Positions 27,606-36,838 are shown, counted from the first letter of the stretch. The stretch is 64,000 nt of DNA from Limnohabitans planktonicus II-D5 (GCF_001270065.2 NZ_LFYT02000024.1:1-64000); one strand, 5' to 3'. The notes: generated by a model from the sequence alone, not told the origin. Numbers and translations: made by a program.

Positions 27606-28284
27606 TCGGACTCTTCGAGTGCCGACCTACCACCCGCCCCGTAGGTCGGCACTCGCAGAGTCCGACGATGCACGCGTGGCACAAACCGCTGGTTGCAGGC
27701 GACGGTGGTCAATCAGGCCAAACGTCGGGGTCTTCGACCACCGACCTGCGAATACATGCCCCCTGTAGGTCGGCACTCGCAGAGTCCGACGATGCACGCG
27801 TGTCACAAACCGCTGGTTGCAGGCGACGGTGGTCAATCAGGCCAAACGTCGGGGTCTTCGACCACCAACCTGCGAATACATGCCCCCTCTAGGTCGGCAC
27901 TCGCAGAGTCCGACGATGCACGCGTGTCACAAACCGCTGGCTGCAGGCGACGGTGGTCAATCAGGCCAAACGTCGGGGTCTTTGACCACCGACCTACGCA
28001 TACATGCCTCTGTAGGTCGGCACTCGCAGAGTCCGACGATGCACGCGTGTCACAAACCGCTGGCTGCAGGCGACGGTGGTCAATCAGGCCAAACGTCGGG
28101 GTCTTCGACCACCGACCTACGCATACATGCCCCCTGTAGGTCGGCACTCGCAGAGTCCGACGATGCACGCGTGTCACAAACCGCTGGTTGCAGGCGACGG
28201 TGGTCAATCAGGCCAAATGTCGGGGTCTTCGACCACCGACCTACGCATACATGCCTCTGTAGGTCGGCACTCGCTGCGTCCGAT
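27606..28284. repeat. REPIN array C (between xseA and sodB)
   Basis: Begins with one inverted REP (CGGACTCTTCGAGTGCCGAC, 27606-27630), then GTAGGTCGGC-type starts at 27641, 27765, 27889 (mutated to CTAG), 28012, 28136 and 28259, a period of 123-124 bp. Each REPIN has a long 57-base core (GATGCACGCGTGTCACAAAC ... AATCAGGCCAAAC) unlike the other loci, and a linker GCATACATGCC(CC)CT. Units differ by only a few bases. The open frames across it are artefacts of the repeat. Confidence 0.9.
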
Positions 28285-28411
28285 AACTGTGCGCTGACTC
28301 ACTGTGCGGTTGCAGTCTCTTGAGGTCAAATACCCTGAATGCGAAGGGGGGCCACTCAGCCTCTAAAATCCATGCGTTCTCTTTCAACCTGTACCTACTA
28401 GAGGATCCCTC

Positions 28412-28993
28412 ATGGAACACACCTTGCCCGCACTGCCTTACGCGATTGACGCGCTGGCCCCTCACTACAGCCAGGAAACCCTGGAGTTCCACCACGGCAA
28501 GCACCACAACGCTTACGTCGTGAACCTGAACAACCTGCAAAAAGGCACCGAATTCGAGAGCATGTCCCTCGAAGAGATCATCAAAAAATCCAGCGGCGGC
28601 GTTTACAACAACTCGGCCCAAATCTGGAACCACACTTTCTTCTGGAACTGCATGAAACCCCAAGGCGGCGGCGAGCCTACAGGCGCGCTGGCTGATGCCA
28701 TCAATGCCAAGTTCGGCAGCTACGCCGCTTTCAAAGAAGCCTTCGTCAAGAGCGCCGTGGGCAATTTCGGCTCTGGCTGGACATGGCTGGTCAAAAAAGC
28801 CGACGGCTCGGTGGACATCGTCAACATGGGCGCTGCTGGCACCCCCCTGACCACCGCCGACAAAGCCCTGCTGACGGTGGACGTGTGGGAGCATGCCTAC
28901 TACATCGATTACCGCAACCTGCGTCCCAAGTTCGTTGAGACATTCCTCGACAAGTTGGTGAACTGGTCTTTCGCGGAAGCCAATTTCGCCTGA
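28412..28993 (+). CDS. sodB: Superoxide dismutase (Fe-type)
   Basis: 193 aa. Metal ligands are in [13 protein letters not shown] (His), [12 protein letters not shown] (His) and [14 protein letters not shown] (Asp and His). The overall sequence is of the Fe-SOD type. It detoxifies superoxide in the cytoplasm. The leader between array C and the ATG is about 125 bases. A strong terminator follows. Confidence 0.96.
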   Translation: MEHTLPALPYAIDALAPHYSQETLEFHHGKHHNAYVVNLNNLQKGTEFESMSLEEIIKKSSGGVYNNSAQIWNHTFFWNCMKPQGGGEPTGALADAINAKFGSYAAFKEAFVKSAVGNFGSGWTWLVKKADGSVDIVNMGAAGTPLTTADKALLTVDVWEHAYYIDYRNLRPKFVETFLDKLVNWSFAEANFA

Positions 28994-29014
28994 TTGAAGT
29001 TCAGCCTTCAGCCC

Positions 29015-29042
29015 AAAGCCCGGCTAGTCCGGGCTTTTTTTT
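29015..29042 (+). terminator. Rho-independent terminator of sodB
   Basis: AAGCCCGG-CTAGT-CCGGGCTT followed by a run of eight or more Ts, 22 bases after the sodB stop. Confidence 0.92.
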
Positions 29043-29097
29043 CAACCCATTGCACCGCTTTGAACTCCATACAGCGGCGCTGAAAGGAAATTGTTTG

Positions 29098-30381
29098 ATG
29101 CGTTTATTGGCCCCGTTTCACGTTTTGTCCCGCCGTTGTTTGTTGACGACCGCTTTGTCTTTGTTGGCCTTGAGCGCAGGAGCACAATCCCCGGCCCCCA
29201 TCAAGCTGGCACTCATTGAAGGCCTGAGCGGCCCCTTTGGCAACACCGGCGAAGCCGTGGTGCGCAACATCGCCTGGGCCGTTGAGCGGGTCAATGCGCG
29301 GGGAGGGGTCAAAACTGCGCAAGGTCTGCGACCCCTGGCACTGGAACGCTACGACAGCAAAGGGCAAAGTGAAGAAGCCCTGTCGACCCTCAAGTCGGCC
29401 ATTGACGACGGCGCGCTGGTTGTCATGCAAGGCAATTCATCCGCCAATGCTGCCGCCTTGATCGATGCCATCAACAAACACAATGAACGCGAACCGGGCA
29501 AGCGCGTGCTGTTTTTGAACTATGCCGCCGTCGATCCGGCACTGACCAACGAAAAATGCAGCTTCTGGCACTTTCGCTTCGATGCCCATGCCGACATGCG
29601 CATGACCGCCTTGATGCAAGTCCTGGGTGAAGACAAGTCCGTCAAATCGGCCTACCTGATCGGTCAGGACTACAGTTTTGGCCAAGCCGTGCTGCGCGAA
29701 GCCAAGCGCCAACTGGCCGACCAGCGCCCCGATGTGAAGATCGTGGGGGAAGAGTTGCACCCCATGGGCCGGGTCAAAGACTTCTTGCCCTACGCCGCCA
29801 AAATCAAGGCCAGCGGCGCACAGGCCGTCGTCACGGGCAATTGGGGCAACGACCTCACACTCTTGGTCAAGGCCGCGCGAGAGGCGGGCTACGAAGGCAA
29901 GTTCTACACCTTTTACGGCAATGCACTGGGTGCCCCTGCAGCCATCGGCGAGGCTGGGGTTGGCCGGGTGATTGCGGTGGCCGACTGGCTGCCCAATGTG
30001 CCGGGCAAAGCCAGCGCGCAGTTTTACCAGTCCTTCCGTCAGCGTTTTCCCAAGCCGAGTGAAGACTATGCGCACCTGCGCATGCAACTCATGATCGAGG
30101 CGCTGGCGCAGGCCATAGAGCGCGCGGGCAGCACCGAACCGGTGGCCCTGGCCTTGGCATTGGAAAAAGCCCAGGTCAGCCTGGCTGGGCAAACCGGCAG
30201 CATGCGCGCTGAAGACCACCAGTTTCAACAACCCTTGGCGGTTGGCGTGATGGCGCGCCAAGGTGAGCCGGGCGTGCCGTTTGATGTGGAAGGCTCGGGC
30301 TACGGCTTCAAGGTGGTGCGCCAGATCAAAGCCGAACAGGCTCGCATGCCCACCAGCTGCAAGATGGTGCGCCCCGGATGA
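29098..30381 (+). CDS. LIV-type ABC transporter substrate-binding protein
   Basis: 427-aa periplasmic protein of the Peripla_BP_6 type. The signal peptide has a twin-Arg (LSRRCLLTTALSLLALSAGAQS). The mature part starts PIKLALIEGLSGPFGNTGEAV, with AYLIGQDYSFGQAVLREAKR in the second lobe. ATG 29098 has AAGGA upstream. It stands alone with no permease or ATPase nearby, so it may serve another locus. The ligand is unknown. Confidence 0.85.
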   Translation: MRLLAPFHVLSRRCLLTTALSLLALSAGAQSPAPIKLALIEGLSGPFGNTGEAVVRNIAWAVERVNARGGVKTAQGLRPLALERYDSKGQSEEALSTLKSAIDDGALVVMQGNSSANAAALIDAINKHNEREPGKRVLFLNYAAVDPALTNEKCSFWHFRFDAHADMRMTALMQVLGEDKSVKSAYLIGQDYSFGQAVLREAKRQLADQRPDVKIVGEELHPMGRVKDFLPYAAKIKASGAQAVVTGNWGNDLTLLVKAAREAGYEGKFYTFYGNALGAPAAIGEAGVGRVIAVADWLPNVPGKASAQFYQSFRQRFPKPSEDYAHLRMQLMIEALAQAIERAGSTEPVALALALEKAQVSLAGQTGSMRAEDHQFQQPLAVGVMARQGEPGVPFDVEGSGYGFKVVRQIKAEQARMPTSCKMVRPG

Positions 30382-30402
30382 AGGGGCTGCACTCAGGCCT
30401 GA

Positions 30403-30651
30403 TTACTGAGATTCGCCCACAGCTTCTTTGACACATTTCTTGATGTTGCTGGTTTTAGCGGCGCCAGCCAGTTTGCGTTCGGCAGCAGCCGCTTCGCATT
30501 TGGCGGTGGCGTCGGCTTCACATTTTTTCAGGAACGATGTCTTGGCTGCGCCTGCCAGTTTCTTTTCGCCCACAGCGGCGGTGCATGTGGCGTCTTGGGC
30601 CCAAACCGAGGTGCTGAGCAAGGCAATGAAGATAAATGATAATTTTTTCAT
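30403..30651 (-). CDS. PsiF-repeat periplasmic protein
   Basis: 82 aa. A cleavable signal peptide (MKKLSFIFIALLSTSVWAQ) is followed by two similar repeats: CTAAVGEKKLAGAAKTSFLKKC and CEAAAAERKLAGAAKTSNIKKC. Each has the C...L.GAA..S..KKC pattern of the PsiF family, which is known from phosphate starvation in E. coli but has no assigned biochemical role. Small and probably exported. Confidence 0.8.
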   Translation of the reverse strand: MKKLSFIFIALLSTSVWAQDATCTAAVGEKKLAGAAKTSFLKKCEADATAKCEAAAAERKLAGAAKTSNIKKCVKEAVGESQ

Positions 30652-30743
30652 GATGATGATTTTCGCTGTTTAAAAGAAAAAAATCATAATCTTGCGGGTC
30701 ATTTTTGGCAAATCTGTTCCGTTTGGGAAAGTTGTCTTTCATC

Positions 30744-31110
30744 GATCCAGCCCTGTGAAGTATTCAACGGGCAAAGCTTTTGTAGGTCGGCACTCGCAGA
30801 GTCCGACATGATGGGTTTGGGCACAGGCCCCTGTCGGGGTCTTCTACCGCCGACCTGCAACGTCAATGTGTGAGACGTGCCATTTTGTAGGTCGGCACTC
30901 GCAGAGTCCGACATGATGGGTTTGGGCACAGGCCCCTGACGGGGTCTTCGACCGTCGACCAGCAACGTCAATGTGTGAGACGTGCCATTTTGTAGGTCGG
31001 CACTCGCAGAGTCCGACATGATGGGTTTGGGCACAGGCCCCTGTCGGGGTCTTCTACCGCCGACCTGCAACATTTTTGAGCATTGAAAACTTCACAGAGC
31101 CGAATCAATG
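30744..31110. repeat. REPIN element D (three copies) with inverted terminal repeats
   Basis: GTAGGTCGGC starts at 30782, 30887 and 30992, an exact 105-bp period. The core is ATGATGGGTTTGGGCACAGG and the linker contains GTCAATGTGTGAGACGTGCC. The cluster is bounded by GATCCAGCCCTGTGAAGT (left, 30744) and ACTTCACAGAGCCGAATC (right, ending near 31107), which are inverted copies of each other. The remaining bases up to the ankyrin-like gene show nothing recognisable. Confidence 0.85.
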
Positions 31111-31235
31111 GCTTGATGGGGTTTGAGCCAGGTATGGTTTTTTTTCGGAAATACCCAATACGCAATACCCCAAAAATTGACCCCTGTGATTTTTCTGAGC
31201 TGCAAACCCAAGCTGTCGGCTGTTACTGTCGGGGC

Positions 31236-31613
31236 ATGACCGATCATGAACTCAACGAAGAATTGCTCGATGCGGTGGCTGATGCCGACCTTTTGAAAAT
31301 TCAACAATGCCTGCAAGCGGGGGCAGACATTCACCACGTCCGATCCATGGGCCAGGACCATGGCAGCCTTCAGCCGGTCACGGTGCTGAGCATGGTGCTG
31401 TTCAGAGTGTCTGACAACATGCTGGAGGAGCCCGATTTGCAGAAATTCAAGGAAATCACCGCCATGCTCCTGGCGCACGGGGCCGATACGGTCTACGCCA
31501 TGGCGTTTGCCCAAGAACGCTATGGCCGCTATGACGACAGCCTGCACGATGAGGCTTACGTGATGATGCCGGTCTGGCACCTCATTGCCCAAGCGCACGC
31601 CCGGCGCGCTTGA
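31236..31613 (+). CDS. Ankyrin-like hypothetical protein
   Basis: 125 aa. The pattern ELLDAVADADLLKIQQCLQAGADIHHV and later FKEITAMLLAHGADTVYAMAF looks like two divergent ankyrin-type helical hairpins. ATG 31236 was chosen because upstream in-frame codons lie in or near the repeat element. The function is unknown; such proteins bind other proteins. A duplicated CTTGATTGTGCG follows the stop. Confidence 0.55.
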   Translation: MTDHELNEELLDAVADADLLKIQQCLQAGADIHHVRSMGQDHGSLQPVTVLSMVLFRVSDNMLEEPDLQKFKEITAMLLAHGADTVYAMAFAQERYGRYDDSLHDEAYVMMPVWHLIAQAHARRA

Positions 31614-31741
31614 TTGTGCGCTTGATTGTGCGCTTGACCTGCATTTGCAAAGCCCCAATGGTTCACACCGGCACCCAAGTGCACCGCAGCATGGGATTTT
31701 TGCCGTCACAATGCCCGCACCCGGATTGACCCCATACCGCC

Positions 31742-33490
31742 ATGACCCTTGACGACTACCCGCTGGACGAAGACATGCAGGCGTTTTGTAAAGCCGCCAT
31801 CGACGCCATGCCCGATGCCCTTTTGATCACGGGTGCCCGCAAAATGCCGGACTTGCTCAAAGGCCTCAAGCAGGACAAACCCAATGTTGAGATGCTGCGC
31901 CAACGCGTGCAGGCCAAGCTGCAACTCAAATCGCCGCCGCCGCCCATTCTTGACATCTTGCGCACAGCCACCTTGTCGGAAGCGCTGGTAGACGTGCTCA
32001 GCAGCAAGGCCCTGCAACAAGGCCTGCCCGCGCTGGTGGCGCACTTTGGCCGTTTGCCCATCCTCACGGCCATGCTGCTCGATGCCCGCGAAACTGTTCG
32101 AAAAATGGCCCACGCTGAACTGGCCAAGCCTGCCAAAGACCTCACCAAAGCCAAGCCCCCAGAAGAAGACACCTTCAAGCAGCGGTTCAAACCGCTGCTC
32201 GATACCCTGCGCCCGGTTTTGCAAGGCGAGCCTTACCAAGCGCCCGCAGTCCGCACCCCACGCGCACCGGCACCCCAGGCCGCGCCCGCCCTGAGCAAAG
32301 AGCAGCAAGAGCGAGACATCATTTCCAGCACGCCTTACCGTCAAATCCAGAAAGAGCGCAATGCGCTGGCCAGCGAACGCGACAGGCTGCAAATCCTGAA
32401 CAGCAAAATCAGCACCGACCTGGCGGGGCAGACCAGCCGCGCCAACGTTCTGAGCAGCGACCTGAGCGCCCTGCAAAGCCAATGGCGCAACAGCATCGCG
32501 CAAGGCATTGCCGACGGACTGCAGCAGCGCCTAGCCCCCTGGCTAGCCCCCAGCGAAAGCCTGGCCAAGGGCTTGCCCGCCAGCCACAATGCGCTGGAGC
32601 GCGCCCGGCAACTGCTGGATCGACAATCCCAACAAGACCAACGCTACGGCACCCGCGCTCGAGTTGCCGAAGAACTCGCCCAGGCCCGCAGCCTGCTGGC
32701 CGCGCTCCAAACCGCGCAACAAGAAGCCCTGCGCCCCTTGCCTCAGCTGGCCGACGAAATCCGGGTGCTGTCCACCCACATCGACGCCACCGAAGCCCGC
32801 TTGAACCAAACCAGCCTGCAGCCGCAATCACCCCAACTGCGCGCATGGGCCCAAACCCTGCACACCTTGCACGACATCGACGCCCTGCAAAGCCATAAAA
32901 AAGCGCTGGAACGCACCATGCTGGCAGAAGCCTGGAGCCTGCCCGTGTGCCAACAAGCCTATGCGCTCGTCGACCGTCAGGCCATGGCCATCTATGCCGC
33001 GCACCACCCCAACCCCAAAGACACGCCACCGCCCTTCACCCCCACACAGCACCTGGCCGATTGCCTGCTGCACGCACGGCCTTGCCGCCTGCTGATCGAC
33101 GGCCACAACCTCCTGCCCAAGCTCAAACCCCTCATCGGGGCCCATTACTTCAAGCCGGGGCAGGGCCCCAATGCCCAAGCCCGCGACTTGCTGATTGATC
33201 GGGTCAAAACCCTCGCCACCTTGCACCCGCTACTGCAAGCGGACATCTGGTTCGACGGCCCGGACGAGCAACACTGGAGCGAAACCGACAACCTGCGGGT
33301 GTGGTTTTCTGGGGGGCAAGGCGCTGACCGCGCCGACGGCCGGATTCTGGAAAGCTTGCAATCGGAGATGTATCGCGGTACCCAAACCACCCGGCTGGTC
33401 GTCACCGAAGACCGCGAGCTGCTGGCGCAGGCGCAGGCCAGGGGGGCGATTGGCGTGTCTCCGCTGGAGATGTGGGCGATGGTGGGGTGA
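31742..33490 (+). CDS. NYN (PIN-like) domain protein with long coiled-coil N-terminus
   Basis: 582 aa. The C-terminal third (about 440-580) is a NYN/PIN-like nuclease fold: RLLIDGHNLLPKLKPL, then DIWFDGPDEQHW, SGGQGADRADGRILESL, and VVTEDRELLAQAQARGA. These carry the Asp residues that bind metal in YacP/Rae1-type RNases. The N-terminal two thirds is helical, with KEQQERDIISSTPYRQIQKERNALASERDRLQ as coiled coil. No signal peptide. It stands alone between accessory genes. I infer an RNase; the N-terminal part is not recognised. Confidence 0.7.
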   Translation: MTLDDYPLDEDMQAFCKAAIDAMPDALLITGARKMPDLLKGLKQDKPNVEMLRQRVQAKLQLKSPPPPILDILRTATLSEALVDVLSSKALQQGLPALVAHFGRLPILTAMLLDARETVRKMAHAELAKPAKDLTKAKPPEEDTFKQRFKPLLDTLRPVLQGEPYQAPAVRTPRAPAPQAAPALSKEQQERDIISSTPYRQIQKERNALASERDRLQILNSKISTDLAGQTSRANVLSSDLSALQSQWRNSIAQGIADGLQQRLAPWLAPSESLAKGLPASHNALERARQLLDRQSQQDQRYGTRARVAEELAQARSLLAALQTAQQEALRPLPQLADEIRVLSTHIDATEARLNQTSLQPQSPQLRAWAQTLHTLHDIDALQSHKKALERTMLAEAWSLPVCQQAYALVDRQAMAIYAAHHPNPKDTPPPFTPTQHLADCLLHARPCRLLIDGHNLLPKLKPLIGAHYFKPGQGPNAQARDLLIDRVKTLATLHPLLQADIWFDGPDEQHWSETDNLRVWFSGGQGADRADGRILESLQSEMYRGTQTTRLVVTEDRELLAQAQARGAIGVSPLEMWAMVG

Positions 33491-33604
33491 GACGAATCAG
33501 CATTGAGGCCTTTGCCTCGATGTGCGTCTGAAAAAAGCAGGGGGCTGAAGCTCGCGACTGGAGCCCGCCAGTCCGCAAGATCGGGTATTCGCAGGAGAAA
33601 ACCC

Positions 33605-33740
33605 ATGAAGATCGAAGTCATCGTTGGCCACATCCTCAAGCACTCCGACATGAAGGCGGTGGTCAACAGCGCCAATGCCAATTTGCGCTTTGACTCGGGC
33701 GTGGCCGGGGCCATCCACACGGCAGCTGGCCCCTCTGTTG
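33605..33740 (+). pseudogene. Macro-domain protein, N-terminal fragment
   Basis: MKIEVIVGHILKHSDMKAVV, NSANANLRFDSGVAGAIHTAAGP is the ADP-ribose-binding N-terminus of a macro domain (AVVNSAN and the GVAGAIH loop). After about 33740 the sequence no longer continues the fold in any frame; the next 150 bases read LAAQITAKVLARAAVVAPQL in another frame and are not recognised. A truncated remnant next to element E. Confidence 0.65.
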
Positions 33741-33944
33741 GCGGCGCAAATCACGGCCAAGGTGTTGGCGCGTGCGGCGGTCGTTGCCCCCCAATTGCAG
33801 CGCTTGAGGTTGTGCGTGGTCAGCGAGTTTTTGCGCGACCAGTACGCGTGGGGCTTTGGCAGCAGCGGGTGAGCAGGTGTTTCAGCCCGAGGCGATTGAG
33901 CCAGGAGCAGCCGATACAGTCAGCGCGTTTGGGCTTGGGTTATG

Positions 33945-34107
33945 GGTCCGGCACGCTGAAGTTTGAAATGTTTGAAAAAAGTCATCTCGCAGGTCGCCAC
34001 TCGCAAAGTCCGACAGGATGGGTTTGGGCGCAGGCCCATGTCAGGGTCTTCGACCGCCGATCTGCAACATCTTTGAGCAGTGAAAACTTCACCGGGCCGA
34101 ATCAATC
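33945..34107. repeat. REPIN element E with inverted terminal repeats
   Basis: A single degenerate REPIN: GCAGGTCGCCACTCGCAAAG start near 33990, core ATGGGTTTGGGCGCAGGCCC, inverted half GGGTCTTCGACCGCCGATC. Ends are GGTCCGGCACGCTGAAGTTT (left) and AAAACTTCACCGGGCCGAAT (right), inverted with respect to each other. Sequence left of the element (TTGGGTTATGGGTCCGG) is shared with element B. Confidence 0.75.
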
Positions 34108-34163
34108 AGAAGGCACATAGGAGCGCCAGGTGGTGGTGGGTTGACTTGGCGGTGATGTTGCAC

Positions 34164-35231
34164 TCAGCCTCGTCCACACACCGTTTGTTGCGCCTGCGCC
34201 GTGCTTTGCTGGTGGGGCAAGGGGATGTTTTGCAGCCAGCGGGCCATGTCTTGCAGCGGCTCGCGGGTGCGCAGTTGGCGTGTCAGCAGGTGCCAGCCAT
34301 CCGGGTACACGACGACATCGGTCGCACCGGGCTTGGTCACCGCGGTGTTCAGGTGCGTCAGCCAATCGCACACGGGTTGCGGCGGGATGATGCGGTCGCG
34401 CAGGCCGTACAGCACCAGGGTGCGTTGGGGTGGCAGGACTCTTTGGCTTTGGGCGCGGCCCATGAGTTCGGTCACTCCGGCCAGGCTGCCCACACGGGTG
34501 GCTTTGATGAACAGCGGGTCGCGGCTCAAGTCGCGTGAGACTTCGGGGTCGTCGGTGGGACGGATGCCCAGCGAGGGCAAGCCCCGGCCGGTGAAGCTCA
34601 TGTCAGGCACCAGCAGGTTCATGGTGTACAGACTCAGGCGTTGGTACCAGGGCATGCTTTGCGCACCCCAGACGGCGGGGGCTTTGAGGATGATTTGGTC
34701 GGCGGCCAATCCGGGTGCTTCGCTGGCGGCCACCCACACGACCGCACCGCCCATGCTTTCGCCCACCACCGTCAGGGGCAGGCCGGGGTGGCGCTGGCGA
34801 AGTTGGGATGCGATGTGGCGCAAGTCTGCCAGCAGTGTGGGCGATCCTGGCCAAATGCCCGGTTGGGGGTTGCCACCAAAGCCGCGTTGGTCGTAGGCGT
34901 ACACCGTGGCTTGCAGTTCGGCCACCAGGTGCTGGGCGAGGGGGGCAAAGGCTTTGCTGTAATCGTTAAAGCCATGCACGCCCAGCACGATGTGTTGTGG
35001 CTGAGTACTGGCCCAGACCCTTGCTGCCAAGGGAGGCCCACTGGGCGAACTGAAGGTGGTGACGCTGGCGGGTACCGGCTTTGCAGTCGTGATTTTGTCC
35101 GGCATTGCAGGCGCTGGGTTGAGCGGAGCGGGTGTCGAGCAAGAGGCCAGCAGCACGAGGCACGCACAGGCGAGGCCACGAAGGGTGATTTGGCGAGGGC
35201 TTGAGTGGGGGTGGTGCTGTTGTTGGGTCAT
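34164..35231 (-). CDS. Alpha/beta hydrolase lipoprotein (lysophospholipase-like)
   Basis: 355 aa. A lipoprotein signal with lipobox LLASC (Cys at about 31) anchors it to a membrane. The hydrolase domain has VLGVHGFNDYSKAF (oxyanion region), the nucleophile elbow VVGESMGG (Ser), an Asp in VLYGLRDRIIPP and a His in YPDGWHLLTRQL. The monoacylglycerol lipase/lysophospholipase group is closest. The substrate is unknown. Element E lies just beyond its 3' end. Confidence 0.85.
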   Translation of the reverse strand: MTQQQHHPHSSPRQITLRGLACACLVLLASCSTPAPLNPAPAMPDKITTAKPVPASVTTFSSPSGPPLAARVWASTQPQHIVLGVHGFNDYSKAFAPLAQHLVAELQATVYAYDQRGFGGNPQPGIWPGSPTLLADLRHIASQLRQRHPGLPLTVVGESMGGAVVWVAASEAPGLAADQIILKAPAVWGAQSMPWYQRLSLYTMNLLVPDMSFTGRGLPSLGIRPTDDPEVSRDLSRDPLFIKATRVGSLAGVTELMGRAQSQRVLPPQRTLVLYGLRDRIIPPQPVCDWLTHLNTAVTKPGATDVVVYPDGWHLLTRQLRTREPLQDMARWLQNIPLPHQQSTAQAQQTVCGRG

Positions 35232-35372
35232 GGTGCGGCGAACCGGTCATCAAACGTTCGATTGTCTTTTGGAGTGATGGCTTTCATCCCTTGTGCAGCG
35301 GGGCTGTTGGGTGGGTGCTTGACCATGGGGCTGGGTTGCGTTCGCATCGCCTCGAAGCCATGCGCTCATCAG

Positions 35373-35714
35373 TCAGGCGCTGCCAAGCTTGCAGACGAAA
35401 CGCCCCATGCCACATCCGTGTTGTCCCATTTTTGTCCATTGATCTCGCATTGTGCAAGAGTCGCCTTGGCGTGCTCGGCACCCAGCCAGCAAAATGCAGC
35501 ACCACATTGCAGACAAGCCAGCCAGCGCCCGGGCCGCCGTGTCGCTGAGCACCATGTCCACGCGCTTTTGAGCACGGGGCAGCCCAACGAAGAGTTTGCG
35601 TTTGTCGTGGTCGGTCAGGTTTCCAAAATCGACGTCGCACAGCACCACGGTGGGGGCGCTTTGGTCATTTAACCGGCACAGGTTTTTGGCCTGCAGCGGG
35701 CCGTCGCTCCACAA
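35373..35714 (-). pseudogene. Possible helicase/ATPase C-terminal remnant
   Basis: The stretch APTVVLCDVDFGNLTDHDKR, KLFVGLPRAQKRVDMVLSD resembles the C-terminal motif of UvrD-like ATP-binding proteins (VVL.D.D..., K.L.VGLTRAQ). No motor motifs are found in any frame around it, and the frame downstream has no family resemblance. I regard it as a decayed scrap with low confidence. Confidence 0.35.
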
Positions 35715-36097
35715 GGGGTTGCCTGCGCTGTCTTATTGGCCGATGAGTCGTTTGGTGGCAGGGCTTGGGACGGCGGCATGCCCCGGGCGTTGATGACGGC
35801 GACTTGGCTGGGCGTGTGGCCGCTTTGCCCAGCTTGCCATACATGAAACTGCGGCAGTTCTGCGGCGTGGGCTCTTTGTGCCAGCACGGCGTTGGGGCTT
35901 CGGCCCATTGGCTTGATCATGTGCATCAAGCCGATTGCGCAGGGGCTGCAGCTTGGGGTCGAGCAAGTCACGGATTCAGGCGTGTCGTGCCCACACCCAT
36001 GGCATCAGACAATTTTTTCCCGGATTGGCCAAGAGCCTTGAAGAGGCAATTCGTGAACAGGCCCCTAGGCCAATGACGCGTCAAACTGCAAAACAAG
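35715..36097. other. Accessory stretch with no recognisable gene
   Basis: About 380 bases between the helicase-like scrap and flgN. Short frames exist on both strands, for example a plus-strand run LAKSLEEAIREQAPRPMTRQ near 36030-36090 that looks protein-like, but no family is recognised and no start or ribosome site supports them. Confidence 0.4.
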
Positions 36098-36460
36098 TCA
36101 TGCGTGAACAGATGTGCTTGGGCTTGTAGCGGCGGCGCGCTGGCCTGAGCTATTGGCATACAGCCCATTGGACCAATCTGGGAGCAGTACTTTCAGTTGT
36201 TTCTCAACTTGTGCTTTTTGTTGCTGCAAATGGCTTTGTTGAAGCTTCAATTGCTCAATGACAATTTCTAAATGAGACAGCTTGTCTTTGAGTGGAGCAG
36301 TTCCTTGACCATCCAGCTCAGACCTGTGCCATTTCGTCATCATTTGACTTAAGGCCTCGGATGACTTGAGGAGCAAAAGAGGTTCAGCCTTGCGAAGTGC
36401 ACAGGCGCTTTCACCCACTGAACGGTTCACCTCAGCCAAAAAATCTATCGCTTGCTTCAA
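36098..36460 (-). CDS. flgN: Flagellar export chaperone FlgN-like
   Basis: 120 aa, almost entirely helical, with KDKLSHLEIVIEQLKLQQSHLQQQKAQVEKQ as coiled coil. FlgN proteins are small helical chaperones for hook-associated proteins FlgK and FlgL, and the gene normally follows flgM, as here. The start is TTG 36460, overlapping the flgM stop (TTGA), so translation is coupled. Sequence similarity in this family is weak; the assignment rests on position and shape. Confidence 0.7.
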   Translation of the reverse strand: MKQAIDFLAEVNRSVGESACALRKAEPLLLLKSSEALSQMMTKWHRSELDGQGTAPLKDKLSHLEIVIEQLKLQQSHLQQQKAQVEKQLKVLLPDWSNGLYANSSGQRAAATSPSTSVHA

Positions 36461-36747
36461 GCTTGCCTCCGCAATTGTTCGCGTGTGCCTTCAAGCAGCC
36501 TATCGGCAATCACCTCCGGGTTGACCCGAAAAGTGCCCTTCTGAAACTCGGCTCGAACGGAATCGACCTTGGCCATGTTCATCACGCCGGCAAGAGTGTC
36601 CACATGGGCCATGGACTGCACTGCACTGGACAAAGAGACCACCCAACTTTTGCTTGTGGCGGGGGTTTTGCCGCTGCCAGCCGCCTCGACTTTGCTGGTG
36701 GGCAAACTGCTTGTCGCGTGAGATTCTGACAGTGGGGTGATTTTCAT
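36457..36747 (-). CDS. flgM: Anti-sigma-28 factor FlgM
   Basis: 96 aa. A disordered N-terminus rich in Ser and Thr leads to the sigma-28-binding C-terminal helices: VDTLAGVMNMAKVDSVRAEF and GTFRVNPEVIADRLLEGTREQL, the latter being the FlgM signature. It holds FliA inactive until the hook is finished and FlgM is exported. ATG 36747 gives the usual MKI start. Upstream lies flgA on the same strand. Confidence 0.9.
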   Translation of the reverse strand: MKITPLSESHATSSLPTSKVEAAGSGKTPATSKSWVVSLSSAVQSMAHVDTLAGVMNMAKVDSVRAEFQKGTFRVNPEVIADRLLEGTREQLRRQA

Positions 36748-36838
36748 GATTTCTCCAAGTGACTTGCGCACCTATGCCCCTTTATCGGCCATGCGCAGTC
36801 CTGATTTAGGTCTTTTGTGGAACGATTTGAAAAATAAT

